Part shown: positions 37,242 to 46,158 of the stretch, piece by piece
Numbering within the stretch: the stretch's first letter is position 1
How the letters are laid out: each line of letters begins with the position of its first letter
Assembly (NCBI RefSeq): GCF_000730385.1
Contig: NZ_CP008849.1
Span: forward strand, 4,092,001-4,156,000
Direction of reading: 5' to 3'
DNA length: 64,000 nt
Origin: Alteromonas australica
GTDB taxonomy: Bacteria > Pseudomonadota > Gammaproteobacteria > Enterobacterales > Alteromonadaceae
Notes under the pieces: model-generated
The model's input: the letters and a program-made list of their open reading frames with translations, nothing else
Told to the model about the DNA's origin: nothing
The model's database searches: none
Position numbers and translations under genes: made by a program

Positions 37242-38522
37242 TTATAGCTCCTTAGCTGCAGTGAGCTGAGTATCATTATGAACAGTGGGTGGCGAAACAG
37301 AGGCGGTTTTTTCCGCCCGCATAAAGGACACCACAACGAACACGACAGCCGGCATAGCCCCGACCAGTAAAAATGGCGACACAAACGACCCAGTAACATC
37401 GCGCATCGTGCCGCAAATATAAGGGGCACTTGCGGCCACGGTGGCAAACAGGTTTAAAGTTGAGAACAGTTGTAAGTATGGGCCTGATCCAAAGTAGCGT
37501 AGGATCAATACTGTGCACGACAAAAACGTGAGACCAAAACCAAAACCAATTGCTATTGCATAAATCACTTGAATGAAAAGGCTATTACCGTAGCTAAGCG
37601 CAACCATACCACCTGCCAACATTAATAAAGCGGCCTGCAACATTGTTTTAGGCTCAAAAAACTCAGCAATAAAGCCACCAATAACCCGAGACATCGCATT
37701 GCAGAATGCTTCTAACGACAGCATGGTGCTAGCTAGCGCAAAGGTAACGCCTATTTGTGTTAAGTGGGACACAGAGAAGCTATTCACTGTTGTACCTACC
37801 AACAACACACTGGTGTAAGCCGCACAAATTGCCCAATATTGCGGCGTGCGCAATGCGTCGCGAAAGCGCCAAGTTTCTCGGGTTTCATATACGTTGCTTT
37901 GGGTTGTTTTTTCTTCATCTTTAGGGGGAAGTTTTAAACGAGTAGCATCGGTAAAAGCCAATGATAGCCACATGAGCAACACAGAGGACGCAATTAGGGT
38001 AAGTGTAATAATCCAATGAAGTCGCCAATTGCCTAATGCGTCATTGGCTAACCAAACAATAAGGGGGCCTGCCACCCCACCAAGCCCGCCCATGGTGTAA
38101 TAAAACCCAAAAGCCGTCGAACGCTTAACAAAGAAGTGGGTAATAATATACGTGCCGGGTATCGCGCCTACAAAGGTGTAACCCATCCCCACTAAAATAC
38201 AGCCTAAGAAGTAGGTTGCTGGAATGTGTGTGGCATACAAGGTGAGAAAACCCACAGTCAGTAAACACAAACCCACAAAAAGGGTTTTGGCGATACCCCA
38301 GTTTTTAATGGTAATGGATGGCAAATAACCACTCACACCGCATGCCATGGCAAGGAAGGTAAATCCAAGCCCTGCAGTGGTCCATGTCCACTCTAATTCA
38401 TTGACCATGAAAGGAATCACTACGCCTAAAGAAGAGAAAGTGGACGCACTGATTACGAAAAAGCACCAACTGAAAGTAAGCAAAATGAACCACGATTGTT
38501 TTTGGGCACTGATTTTAGGCAT
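37242..38522 (-). CDS. MFS transporter
   Basis: 426 residues with twelve predicted membrane helices and a central cytoplasmic loop (LPPKDEEKTTQSNVYETRETWRF region). The pattern (SLGVVIPFMVNELEW, GIPGTYIITHFFVKRSTAFG-like loop 4) resembles the oxalate/formate and monocarboxylate group of MFS permeases. First gene of a five-gene operon with the LLM oxygenase, so it likely carries the substrate across the inner membrane after the TonB receptor brings it through the outer membrane. GAGGAAA precedes the ATG. Confidence 0.9.
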   Translation of the reverse strand: MPKISAQKQSWFILLTFSWCFFVISASTFSSLGVVIPFMVNELEWTWTTAGLGFTFLAMACGVSGYLPSITIKNWGIAKTLFVGLCLLTVGFLTLYATHIPATYFLGCILVGMGYTFVGAIPGTYIITHFFVKRSTAFGFYYTMGGLGGVAGPLIVWLANDALGNWRLHWIITLTLIASSVLLMWLSLAFTDATRLKLPPKDEEKTTQSNVYETRETWRFRDALRTPQYWAICAAYTSVLLVGTTVNSFSVSHLTQIGVTFALASTMLSLEAFCNAMSRVIGGFIAEFFEPKTMLQAALLMLAGGMVALSYGNSLFIQVIYAIAIGFGFGLTFLSCTVLILRYFGSGPYLQLFSTLNLFATVAASAPYICGTMRDVTGSFVSPFLLVGAMPAVVFVVVSFMRAEKTASVSPPTVHNDTQLTAAKEL

Positions 38523-38735
38523 AAGTTATTTCCTCGTTAGCCTGACAACATTAGCAGCGTTACAATTCAGGCCCTAGTCGCTAAAAGATGAAATCGGCTA
38601 TTACCAATCCCATGTATGGCAGGGTATAGTGTTAAGGTATCACTAGTTGAAGTACTACTTTTGTCTATACCCGCCTAACTTCTTGGCAATTTATGCAAAC
38701 GTGAATAATTCCGGCATTTTTAGCCTTTCATCGTG

Positions 38736-39824
38736 CTATTTGCTGTCAGGTTCGCCTTTATTCATAACACTTCTTGGTATTTTCACGTGAACGCCTTGTA
38801 CCGTATCGACCACCTGCGTTACCGTAAAGTCGCTGCCCACACTCATAAGAGAATACGCATCGTCTTTGCTTAATCCTCTGTGTTCGCTTAACAGCTCAAG
38901 CATATCAAGGGAGGCATTTTTCATGGCGATATTCAAATCCTCGTCAAATCCATGAACAATAAAATAATTTGGTGTCTCAAGTAGTGGCGATGGGAACACA
39001 AAGTCCTTTCGTAGAATAATTTGCATAGTAACGTCTAAGGATGCTTCTATCGCTGTACCACTTATCTCTCCGTCACCCTGAGATACGTGAGGGTCACCGA
39101 TGGAGAATAGTCCGCCCTCTACTTGCACTGGATAGTACATGGTGGAGCCCGCCCCAATGCGCCAGTTGTCAATATTACCGCCGTGTTTACCCGGAGGAAT
39201 GGTGCTAACACGGCCTGATTTGTCTGGCGCTACACCCGCTGTCCCTAAATGAGGACGAACCGGAACACGTACACCATTTAGCGCTTTGTGACGTTCGCAC
39301 TCCGGACAATGGGTTACGGTGCCCGGCGTTTCATATTTACCCTTAAAGTCGTAGGCATAGTGTCCATGCGCCTGCATGCTTGCCGAATCTAGTCTATAAA
39401 TTGTTACCCGCTCCTTCTCACCAAACTCTTCATACAAATGGCCCCAGTTGGCCGCCAAATTAGAGCCATAGGAAAAGCGAGGACGCATAGAGAGATAACG
39501 CACTTCTAGCATGTCGCCGGGCTGCGCGCCTTCTACATAAATGGGGCCTGTCATCAAATGTACACCCGGGTTTCTGTCGTCTTCAGGTATGCCCGCCCAT
39601 ACTGCTTTTAATGCATCATCCATCATAAGATCTGGCGCATCGCCCGCGTGGTGGGTCACGGCCTCCGCTTGAATAATGTCTCCACTTTTCACTTTAATTG
39701 CAGGAGCTTGAGTGGCTGAAAAGTAGCCCCAGTGGCAGTTTTCTACGGTGGCTTTTAAGGTGTGCAATGCCGAAGGATGCTTGCGGTCAGCATTGGTCAA
39801 GTCATCAATTTTTAATAATGCCAT
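38736..39824 (-). CDS. Acetamidase/formamidase family protein
   Basis: 362 residues. Typical stretches are VENCHWGYFSATQAPAIKVKSGD, LMTGPIYVEGAQPGDMLEVRYL, PVRPHLGTAGVAPDKSGRVSTIPPG and FSIGDPHVSQGDGEISGTAIE. The family hydrolyses formamide or short amides to ammonia and the acid; a formamidase fits a pathway that releases formamide or a formylated amine. TGGAG precedes the ATG. It is 213 bases upstream of the MFS gene on the same strand, so it may be a separate unit or the start of a longer one. Confidence 0.9.
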   Translation of the reverse strand: MALLKIDDLTNADRKHPSALHTLKATVENCHWGYFSATQAPAIKVKSGDIIQAEAVTHHAGDAPDLMMDDALKAVWAGIPEDDRNPGVHLMTGPIYVEGAQPGDMLEVRYLSMRPRFSYGSNLAANWGHLYEEFGEKERVTIYRLDSASMQAHGHYAYDFKGKYETPGTVTHCPECERHKALNGVRVPVRPHLGTAGVAPDKSGRVSTIPPGKHGGNIDNWRIGAGSTMYYPVQVEGGLFSIGDPHVSQGDGEISGTAIEASLDVTMQIILRKDFVFPSPLLETPNYFIVHGFDEDLNIAMKNASLDMLELLSEHRGLSKDDAYSLMSVGSDFTVTQVVDTVQGVHVKIPRSVMNKGEPDSK

Positions 39825-39975
39825 GAGGCGCTCCAGTAAAAGGTGAAGTTAGTATTTATTGGCGTATGCCCTTATTCGTAAATAAAGATTACTGGTGCTC
39901 CTCCCCAACTTCTTGCTTAGATACGCCCAGAAAGTTGGCCAAAATCCCCCGTTCACGTCGCTATAATGCAATACC

Positions 39976-40761
39976 TTACTGCAGTATGATGGTGGTCATA
40001 TCTAACGAGCCATATTCACAGTATTGTGATTTAAATGTAACATTATCAGTAGGTTGACGAGCACCTAACACGTATAGTAAAGGAAGGTAGTGATCAGGAC
40101 TGGGGACAGCTTGCTGAGCTTCTGGGCCGAAGGCTAAATAATCTACTGCGTGCTCCGGTGTGTTATTAGTCACTGCATTACGAATATAGTCACCAAACCG
40201 TTGTGCCCATGGATAGGTGGTATTACGCGCATTCCAGTTCATTACACCTAAATTGTGGACAATGTTTCCACTGCCTAAAATTAGGTAACCTTGCTCACGC
40301 AAGGCGGCTAATTTCTTTCCAATATTAAAGTGGTATTCGTTGTTTTGGGTGCGATCGATGGAAAGTTGTACCACAGGGATATCTGCCTTCGGATATACCT
40401 TAGACAATACACACCATGTTCCGTGGTCAAAGCCCCAACTCGTATCTAAGCTAGCATCTTCTTCGACTAGTAAGCTAACAACTTTATTTGCTAGCTCAAC
40501 GCTTCCAGGCGCAGGATATTGCATTTCATACATTGCGGGAGGGAAACCACCAAAATCATGTATTGTGCGAGGGTTTTCATTGGCAGTTACCGCGGTTTTG
40601 TCGATATACCAGTGGGCTGATACACAGACAATACCTTTAGGCGTCGAAAATTCACTTGCCAAGTTGTCCCACATTTGTGTAGCTGGGTTATTTTCCAAGA
40701 TGTTGCCTGGACTACCATGACCAATAAATATAGCTGGCATAATAGTGTTGAGTTCACTCAT
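39976..40761 (-). CDS. LigB/DODA-type extradiol ring-opening dioxygenase
   Basis: 261 residues. It resembles YgiD/DODA-type class III extradiol enzymes: H15 in IFIGHGSPGN, H50 in VCVSAHWYI, GSGNIVHNLG and a late SPDHYLPLLYVLGA, which carry the metal-binding and catalytic histidines. Class III extradiol enzymes cleave catechol-like rings, and DODA-like members accept non-classical substrates; a few act as unrelated hydrolases. It precedes the formamidase by about 150 bases on the same strand. It is divergent from the FMN reductase gene. Confidence 0.88.
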   Translation of the reverse strand: MSELNTIMPAIFIGHGSPGNILENNPATQMWDNLASEFSTPKGIVCVSAHWYIDKTAVTANENPRTIHDFGGFPPAMYEMQYPAPGSVELANKVVSLLVEEDASLDTSWGFDHGTWCVLSKVYPKADIPVVQLSIDRTQNNEYHFNIGKKLAALREQGYLILGSGNIVHNLGVMNWNARNTTYPWAQRFGDYIRNAVTNNTPEHAVDYLAFGPEAQQAVPSPDHYLPLLYVLGARQPTDNVTFKSQYCEYGSLDMTTIILQ

Positions 40762-40985
40762 CGTTGCTTACTCTTAGCGTTGTACTAGATGCCATTACGC
40801 TATCCCGATAGACCTGCACAGTCTTGTATAAACCTGATTAAATAGTTGATAAAAAACGCCTAGCAAATTCAAGCAATGGCACTACATGCGTAAATTCCCC
40901 AGTTCTTTGGGCGTAAACAGACAAGAATCTCCTACACGGCTGACATACCGTTTACATGTTCATATTCAAACTGTGGGAAAAAGTC

Positions 40986-41594
40986 ATGAAAGTAGCGGTA
41001 ATCTGTGGCAGCCAACGAAAATCATCACAAACTGCCAAAGTAGGCCAATATGCGGTCAACCACTTAACCGACCTTGGTCACGACACCTATTTTTTAGATC
41101 TCGCCGTGCATCCGCTGACAAATTTCGACGATTCTTTTTGGTCTGAGCCTTCAGGCACATTGCAAACGCAATGGCAACCCATATCAGACGAGTTGAAAAG
41201 CGCCGACGCGCTTATTGTAATTACCCCTGACTGGCACGGGATGGTTCCCAGTTGCTTGAAAAATTTCTTTTTGTACTGTGGGGTAAAGGAAACAGCGAAT
41301 AAACCGGGGTTAATCATTGCGTTGTCAGCGTCAACCGGTGGCTACTTGCCAGTGGCAGAACTACGTATAAGTAGCAGTAAAAACAATCGTATTTGCTGGA
41401 TACCAGACCATCTAATTATCCGTAATGTCAAAGCGTGTTTTAATACGCCATGTCCCTCGGAAGATAAAGACGATACCTATATACAGGCTAGATTTTCCCA
41501 CTCACTGGGCTTGCTATTGCAATATGCAGTAGGATTAAGCGGTGTGCGCGAAAGTGCTGTCGCCGATTACAAAACCTATCCTTTTGGCATGTAA
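40986..41594 (+). CDS. NAD(P)H-dependent FMN reductase
   Basis: A 202-residue flavodoxin-like reductase. The phosphate-binding loop is CGSQRKSSQTAK at residues 7-18, with TPDWHGMVPSCLKNFF and LSASTGGYLP downstream, as in the SsuE/ChrR-type family. ATG at 40986 is preferred over an earlier ATG with no ribosome site. Likely role: supplying reduced FMN to the LLM monooxygenase, as RutF does for RutA, although the folds differ. It is followed 35 bases later by the second TauD gene and is divergent from the ring-opening dioxygenase. Confidence 0.85.
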   Translation: MKVAVICGSQRKSSQTAKVGQYAVNHLTDLGHDTYFLDLAVHPLTNFDDSFWSEPSGTLQTQWQPISDELKSADALIVITPDWHGMVPSCLKNFFLYCGVKETANKPGLIIALSASTGGYLPVAELRISSSKNNRICWIPDHLIIRNVKACFNTPCPSEDKDDTYIQARFSHSLGLLLQYAVGLSGVRESAVADYKTYPFGM

Positions 41595-41629
41595 CAGTCG
41601 CTGTAGACTCATTGAGATCGGAGTAAATC

Positions 41630-42442
41630 ATGGCATCTAATACTATTAGTATTACCCCACTTACACGTAATATTGGCGCTGAAATTGGCAATATAGATTT
41701 AACAAAGCCCCTAAGTGCAGAGGTAGAAAATCAACTCAAAAACGCCATTGCCCAATATCAGGTCATTTTTTTTCATGACCAAAAGATTAGCCATGAACAG
41801 CACATGGCGGTAGGGCAGATATTTGGCGATCTCATTATTCATCCCGGAGCAAAAGGAATAGAGGGCTACGACAAAATTGTGGCTATACACGCCGATAAAG
41901 ACTCTAAATACATTGCAGGAGACAACTGGCATTCTGACTTAAGCTGTAATGCGCAGCCTCCGATGGGTTCAATGTTGTACATCCACACGCTTCCAGAAGT
42001 TGGCGGCGACACGCTTTTTTCATCCATGTATGCTGCCTATGACGCGCTATCTCCCGCTATGCAGCAGTATTTAGAGGGATTGCAAGCAGAGCACGACGCA
42101 AATCACGTATACCATGCTATTTATGGAGATTACGGAACGGCTTACCCTTGTAATGTTCACCCAGTAGTACGTACTCACCCCGTTACAGGTAAGAAGGCTA
42201 TTTTTGTTAATGCGTCCTATACCACCCGCATACTCGGTGTATCTAAAAACGAAAGTGATGGTATTTTAGCGATGCTCTATGAACTGACCAAAGATCCAAA
42301 CTTTCAGGTGCGATTTAGCTGGCAACCTCATTCAATCGCCATATGGGATAACCGTTGTACTCAACATTTTGCAGTATGGGATTACTTCCCCGATACCCGT
42401 TCAGGATACCGCGTAACCATTGGCGGCGATACGCCTTATTAG
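41630..42442 (+). CDS. TauD/TfdA-family Fe(II)/2-oxoglutarate dioxygenase, second copy
   Basis: 270 residues with a full active site: H101-S-D103 (WHSDLSC), H246 (CTQHFAVWDY) and R261 (GYRVTIGG). It is clearly diverged from the other TauD-type copy at 33291, so the two probably have different substrates or steps. GGAG precedes the ATG. It ends the plus-strand pair with the FMN reductase and marks the right edge of the catabolic cluster. Confidence 0.9.
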   Translation: MASNTISITPLTRNIGAEIGNIDLTKPLSAEVENQLKNAIAQYQVIFFHDQKISHEQHMAVGQIFGDLIIHPGAKGIEGYDKIVAIHADKDSKYIAGDNWHSDLSCNAQPPMGSMLYIHTLPEVGGDTLFSSMYAAYDALSPAMQQYLEGLQAEHDANHVYHAIYGDYGTAYPCNVHPVVRTHPVTGKKAIFVNASYTTRILGVSKNESDGILAMLYELTKDPNFQVRFSWQPHSIAIWDNRCTQHFAVWDYFPDTRSGYRVTIGGDTPY

Positions 42443-42671
42443 CTAAGCACGTGCAACTATGTTGCCGAGATAATTACGATGTCGATAGACAATCTGAATT
42501 TCGCCAAGATGATGCAGTTACTACTTCTGTACAGTTTCGTATCGTTAAAACTCAATGCATATTTACATGGCTAGCGGAAGTTAGCGTAGGTAGATTAATA
42601 GGCGGCCTTTTTGGCGTTGCTCTTGATGTCTACACTGCAATCACCATGTCATATTGAATTGAGTATACATA

Positions 42672-42818
42672 ATGAATACAACGCTTCTAAAGGTTTGCGC
42701 CATATGTGCGGTTGCCGGTATCAGCGGCATACTGCCGCTTCCCACTCTGGTTAAAGCCGTTGTTGTCGTTGTGGCACTCATTGGATTGTTATTAATAAAG
42801 ACAGAAGACGGCGAATAA
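42672..42818 (+). CDS. Possible 48-residue membrane protein
   Basis: ATG at 42672 to TAA at 42816-42818 encodes MNTTLLKVCAICAVAGISG followed by a long hydrophobic stretch (LVKAVVVVVALIGLLLI) and a short charged tail (KTEDGE). It resembles small two-helix inner-membrane proteins. The ribosome site is weak. It ends four bases before the hairpin shared with groEL, which fits a real small gene using that terminator. No family was recognised. Confidence 0.45.
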   Translation: MNTTLLKVCAICAVAGISGILPLPTLVKAVVVVVALIGLLLIKTEDGE

Positions 42819-42848
42819 AAAAGCCACCAAGAGTTAACTTGGTGGCTT
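42818..42848. terminator. Bidirectional terminator between the small ORF and groEL
   Basis: Perfect 9-bp hairpin GCCACCAAG-AGTTAA-CTTGGTGGC (42823-42846). On the minus strand it is followed by TTTTTT and ends the groESL transcript. On the plus strand it is followed by TTCTT. Confidence 0.88.
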
Positions 42849-42912
42849 CTTATATATGTCATGTTGTTGATGTTAAAAGCTATGCCTTTAAATCAACAAG
42901 CGAGACGGATGA

Positions 42913-44556
<1,644 letters not shown>

Positions 44557-44593
44557 TCAATTCCTCTCTAATTCGGTTAAACGTTAGTTGTTA

Positions 44594-44884
44594 TTACTCA
44601 ACAATCGCAAGAATGTCGCTTTCGCTTAGGATTAGAACTTCTTCACCATCCAGCTTTTCTGTTTTAACGCCGTAACCGTCATTGAAAATAACGGTGTCGC
44701 CAACTTTAACGTCTAGCGCTTTTACGTCGCCGTTATCAAGAATACGACCGTTACCTACTGCGATGACTTCACCGCGAGTAGATTTTTCCGCTGCAGAACC
44801 AGTCAGAACGATGCCGCCTGCAGATTTACTTTCTTGCTCTGCGCGTTTAATGATTACGCGGTCGTGTAAAGGACGAATTGCCAT
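44594..44884 (-). CDS. groES: Co-chaperonin GroES (10 kDa)
   Basis: 96 residues from [14 protein letters not shown]; the ATG at 44884 follows GGAGAC. It contains the mobile-loop region ([21 protein letters not shown]) and the C-terminal [16 protein letters not shown]. Eight more in-frame codons upstream are excluded because the family starts here. The 5' leader of about 110 nt contains two stable hairpins listed separately. Confidence 0.98.
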   Translation of the reverse strand: MAIRPLHDRVIIKRAEQESKSAGGIVLTGSAAEKSTRGEVIAVGNGRILDNGDVKALDVKVGDTVIFNDGYGVKTEKLDGEEVLILSESDILAIVE

Positions 44885-44929
44885 TTTCAAGTCTCCTGAA
44901 AATTCCACTATTCAAGTTTAAGTGATTAC

Positions 44930-44980
44930 CGGTATTCAGTTATCTGAATACCGAATGCTTGGGATGCCCATTTCTGGGCA
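44930..44980 (-). ncRNA. Two hairpins in the groES 5' leader
   Basis: CGGTATTCAG-TTAT-CTGAATACCG (44930-44953) is a perfect 10-bp stem, and TGCCCA-TTTC-TGGGCA (44965-44980) a perfect 6-bp stem. Both lie between the predicted heat-shock promoter and the groES ribosome site, within the expected 5' untranslated region, but leave the ribosome site free. They may stabilise the mRNA or affect translation. Neither looks like a ROSE-type thermometer. Confidence 0.6.
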
Positions 44981-45002
44981 GTTAAAATCTTATCTGCGAG
45001 GA

Positions 45003-45032
45003 TAAATGGGGGAGTGTCCTGACAACTTCAAG
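45003..45032 (-). promoter_or_regulatory. Sigma-32 (heat-shock) promoter of groESL
   Basis: On the minus strand CTTGAA (45032-45027) is followed 15 bases later by CCCCATTTA (45011-45003). This matches the RpoH consensus CTTGAA / CCCCATNTA almost exactly. No CIRCE element was seen, as expected in gammaproteobacteria. Confidence 0.85.
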
Positions 45033-45072
45033 GGTTTTTACATAAAAAAATGTAAAAAAATTGATTTTAACG

Positions 45073-45612
45073 TTACTTCAATCGCTTATCAGGATCGTTT
45101 TGCGTTTTATCAGCAAACTCGCCTTCGATGACATCACTGTCGTCACGCCCGCCATTACGCTGGCCGAAGGGGTCATTGCTTTGCTCAAATGGGTTATGTT
45201 GCGCACCTTGCTGATAGTTGAACCCGCCAGCGGCTCCCGCACTACCTGGCACGACAACCCGCATCTTCATGTGTTTGCTTACTTGGGCAGCAAGAAAATG
45301 GCGTGAACCTGGTAGCGCAAATAAAAAACCGAATATGTCAGTGATAAACCCTGGCGTTACCAGTAATATGCCCGCCACCACTAGCATGAGCCCTTCAACT
45401 AACTCGTTGCCGGGCATCTCATTGCGCTGCATTTTCGCTTGCGCGGTTTGCAAGGTATTTATTCCTTCACGTTTAACAAAGTATGCCCCTATAAACGCGG
45501 ATAAAATAACCAGCCCAACCGTGTTCCAACCACCAATAATGTCGCCAACATGTACCAATAGTGCTATTTCAACTATCGGTAGAATGGCAAAAAGTAAAAA
45601 TAAAACCCGCAA
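45073..45612 (-). CDS. fxsA: FxsA-family membrane protein
   Basis: 179 residues from TTG at 45612, which follows GAGGAAGG; this gives the normal N-terminus RVLFLLFAILPIVEIALLVHVG. The conserved blocks GAYFVKREGINTLQTAQAKM and GLMLVVAGILLVTPGFITDIFGFLFALP follow, then a polar tail rich in Gln, Asn and Asp. Inner-membrane protein; in E. coli its overproduction relieves F-plasmid exclusion of phage T7, while its normal role is unclear. A longer frame to 45762 is open but lacks family support. Confidence 0.9.
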   Translation of the reverse strand: MRVLFLLFAILPIVEIALLVHVGDIIGGWNTVGLVILSAFIGAYFVKREGINTLQTAQAKMQRNEMPGNELVEGLMLVVAGILLVTPGFITDIFGFLFALPGSRHFLAAQVSKHMKMRVVVPGSAGAAGGFNYQQGAQHNPFEQSNDPFGQRNGGRDDSDVIEGEFADKTQNDPDKRLK

Positions 45613-45800
45613 AACCCTTCCTCTTTCTAACGTGTCATAGTCAGTTATAAGGGCTAAGACACTAATAACAAGCAAAGGTGCAATGGTTTCGGTTAATAGG
45701 CAAGGTAAAGCGACCGATGACGAATATGGTAAGCTTGGTTTATGAAAGAATAGGCTGCACATCCCGGTCTAATCAATCAGGTCAAATGAGGAGGCGAATA

Positions 45801-46118
45801 ATGTCGTTACGTGTGGTTTTGTGTACGGCGCCAAATAAGGCGATTGCACAGCAAATTGCGAATTCCTTGGTGGCTGAAAAGCTTGCTGCATGTGTCAATA
45901 TTATCAGCGGTATTGAGTCAGTGTACGAATGGCAAGATCAAATCGAAACCGACCAAGAGTACCAGCTAATCATAAAAACCGCCTCCACTTGCCTCGACAA
46001 TGCCTTTCAATGTGTTTGTGCGTTGCACCCTTACGATGTGCCAGAGTGGATAGTGTTAGATGCGTGTGCAAGCGAACAATATGGCATGTGGATGCGTAAC
46101 GTTCTAAACAATCACTAA
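45801..46118 (+). CDS. cutA: Divalent-cation tolerance protein CutA
   Basis: 105 residues from ATG at 45801, preceded by GAGGAGG. The trimer-forming CutA1 fold shows in VVLCTAPNKAIAQQIANSLV, KLAACVNIISGIESVYEWQ and YQLIIKTAS, with the HPYDVPEWI motif near the C-terminus. Linked in E. coli to copper tolerance and placed next to dsbD, as here (dsbD starts 41 bases on). Confidence 0.95.
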   Translation: MSLRVVLCTAPNKAIAQQIANSLVAEKLAACVNIISGIESVYEWQDQIETDQEYQLIIKTASTCLDNAFQCVCALHPYDVPEWIVLDACASEQYGMWMRNVLNNH

Positions 46119-46158
46119 GTATGTGTAACAATAAAAATAAAACAAAGACGAATTAACC

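Noticed and set aside
26146..42442. Mobile island flanked by tRNA or integrase
   Set aside because: No tRNA gene, integrase, transposase or direct repeat was seen at the edges, so transfer cannot be claimed from the sequence.
42355..42657. 100-codon plus-strand frame at the end of the second TauD gene
   Set aside because: It starts inside the TauD gene in another frame, lacks a ribosome site, and has no recognisable features.
44930..44953. CIRCE element at groES
   Set aside because: The perfect inverted repeat has a 4-base loop and does not match the TTAGCACTC-N9-GAGTGCTAA pattern.
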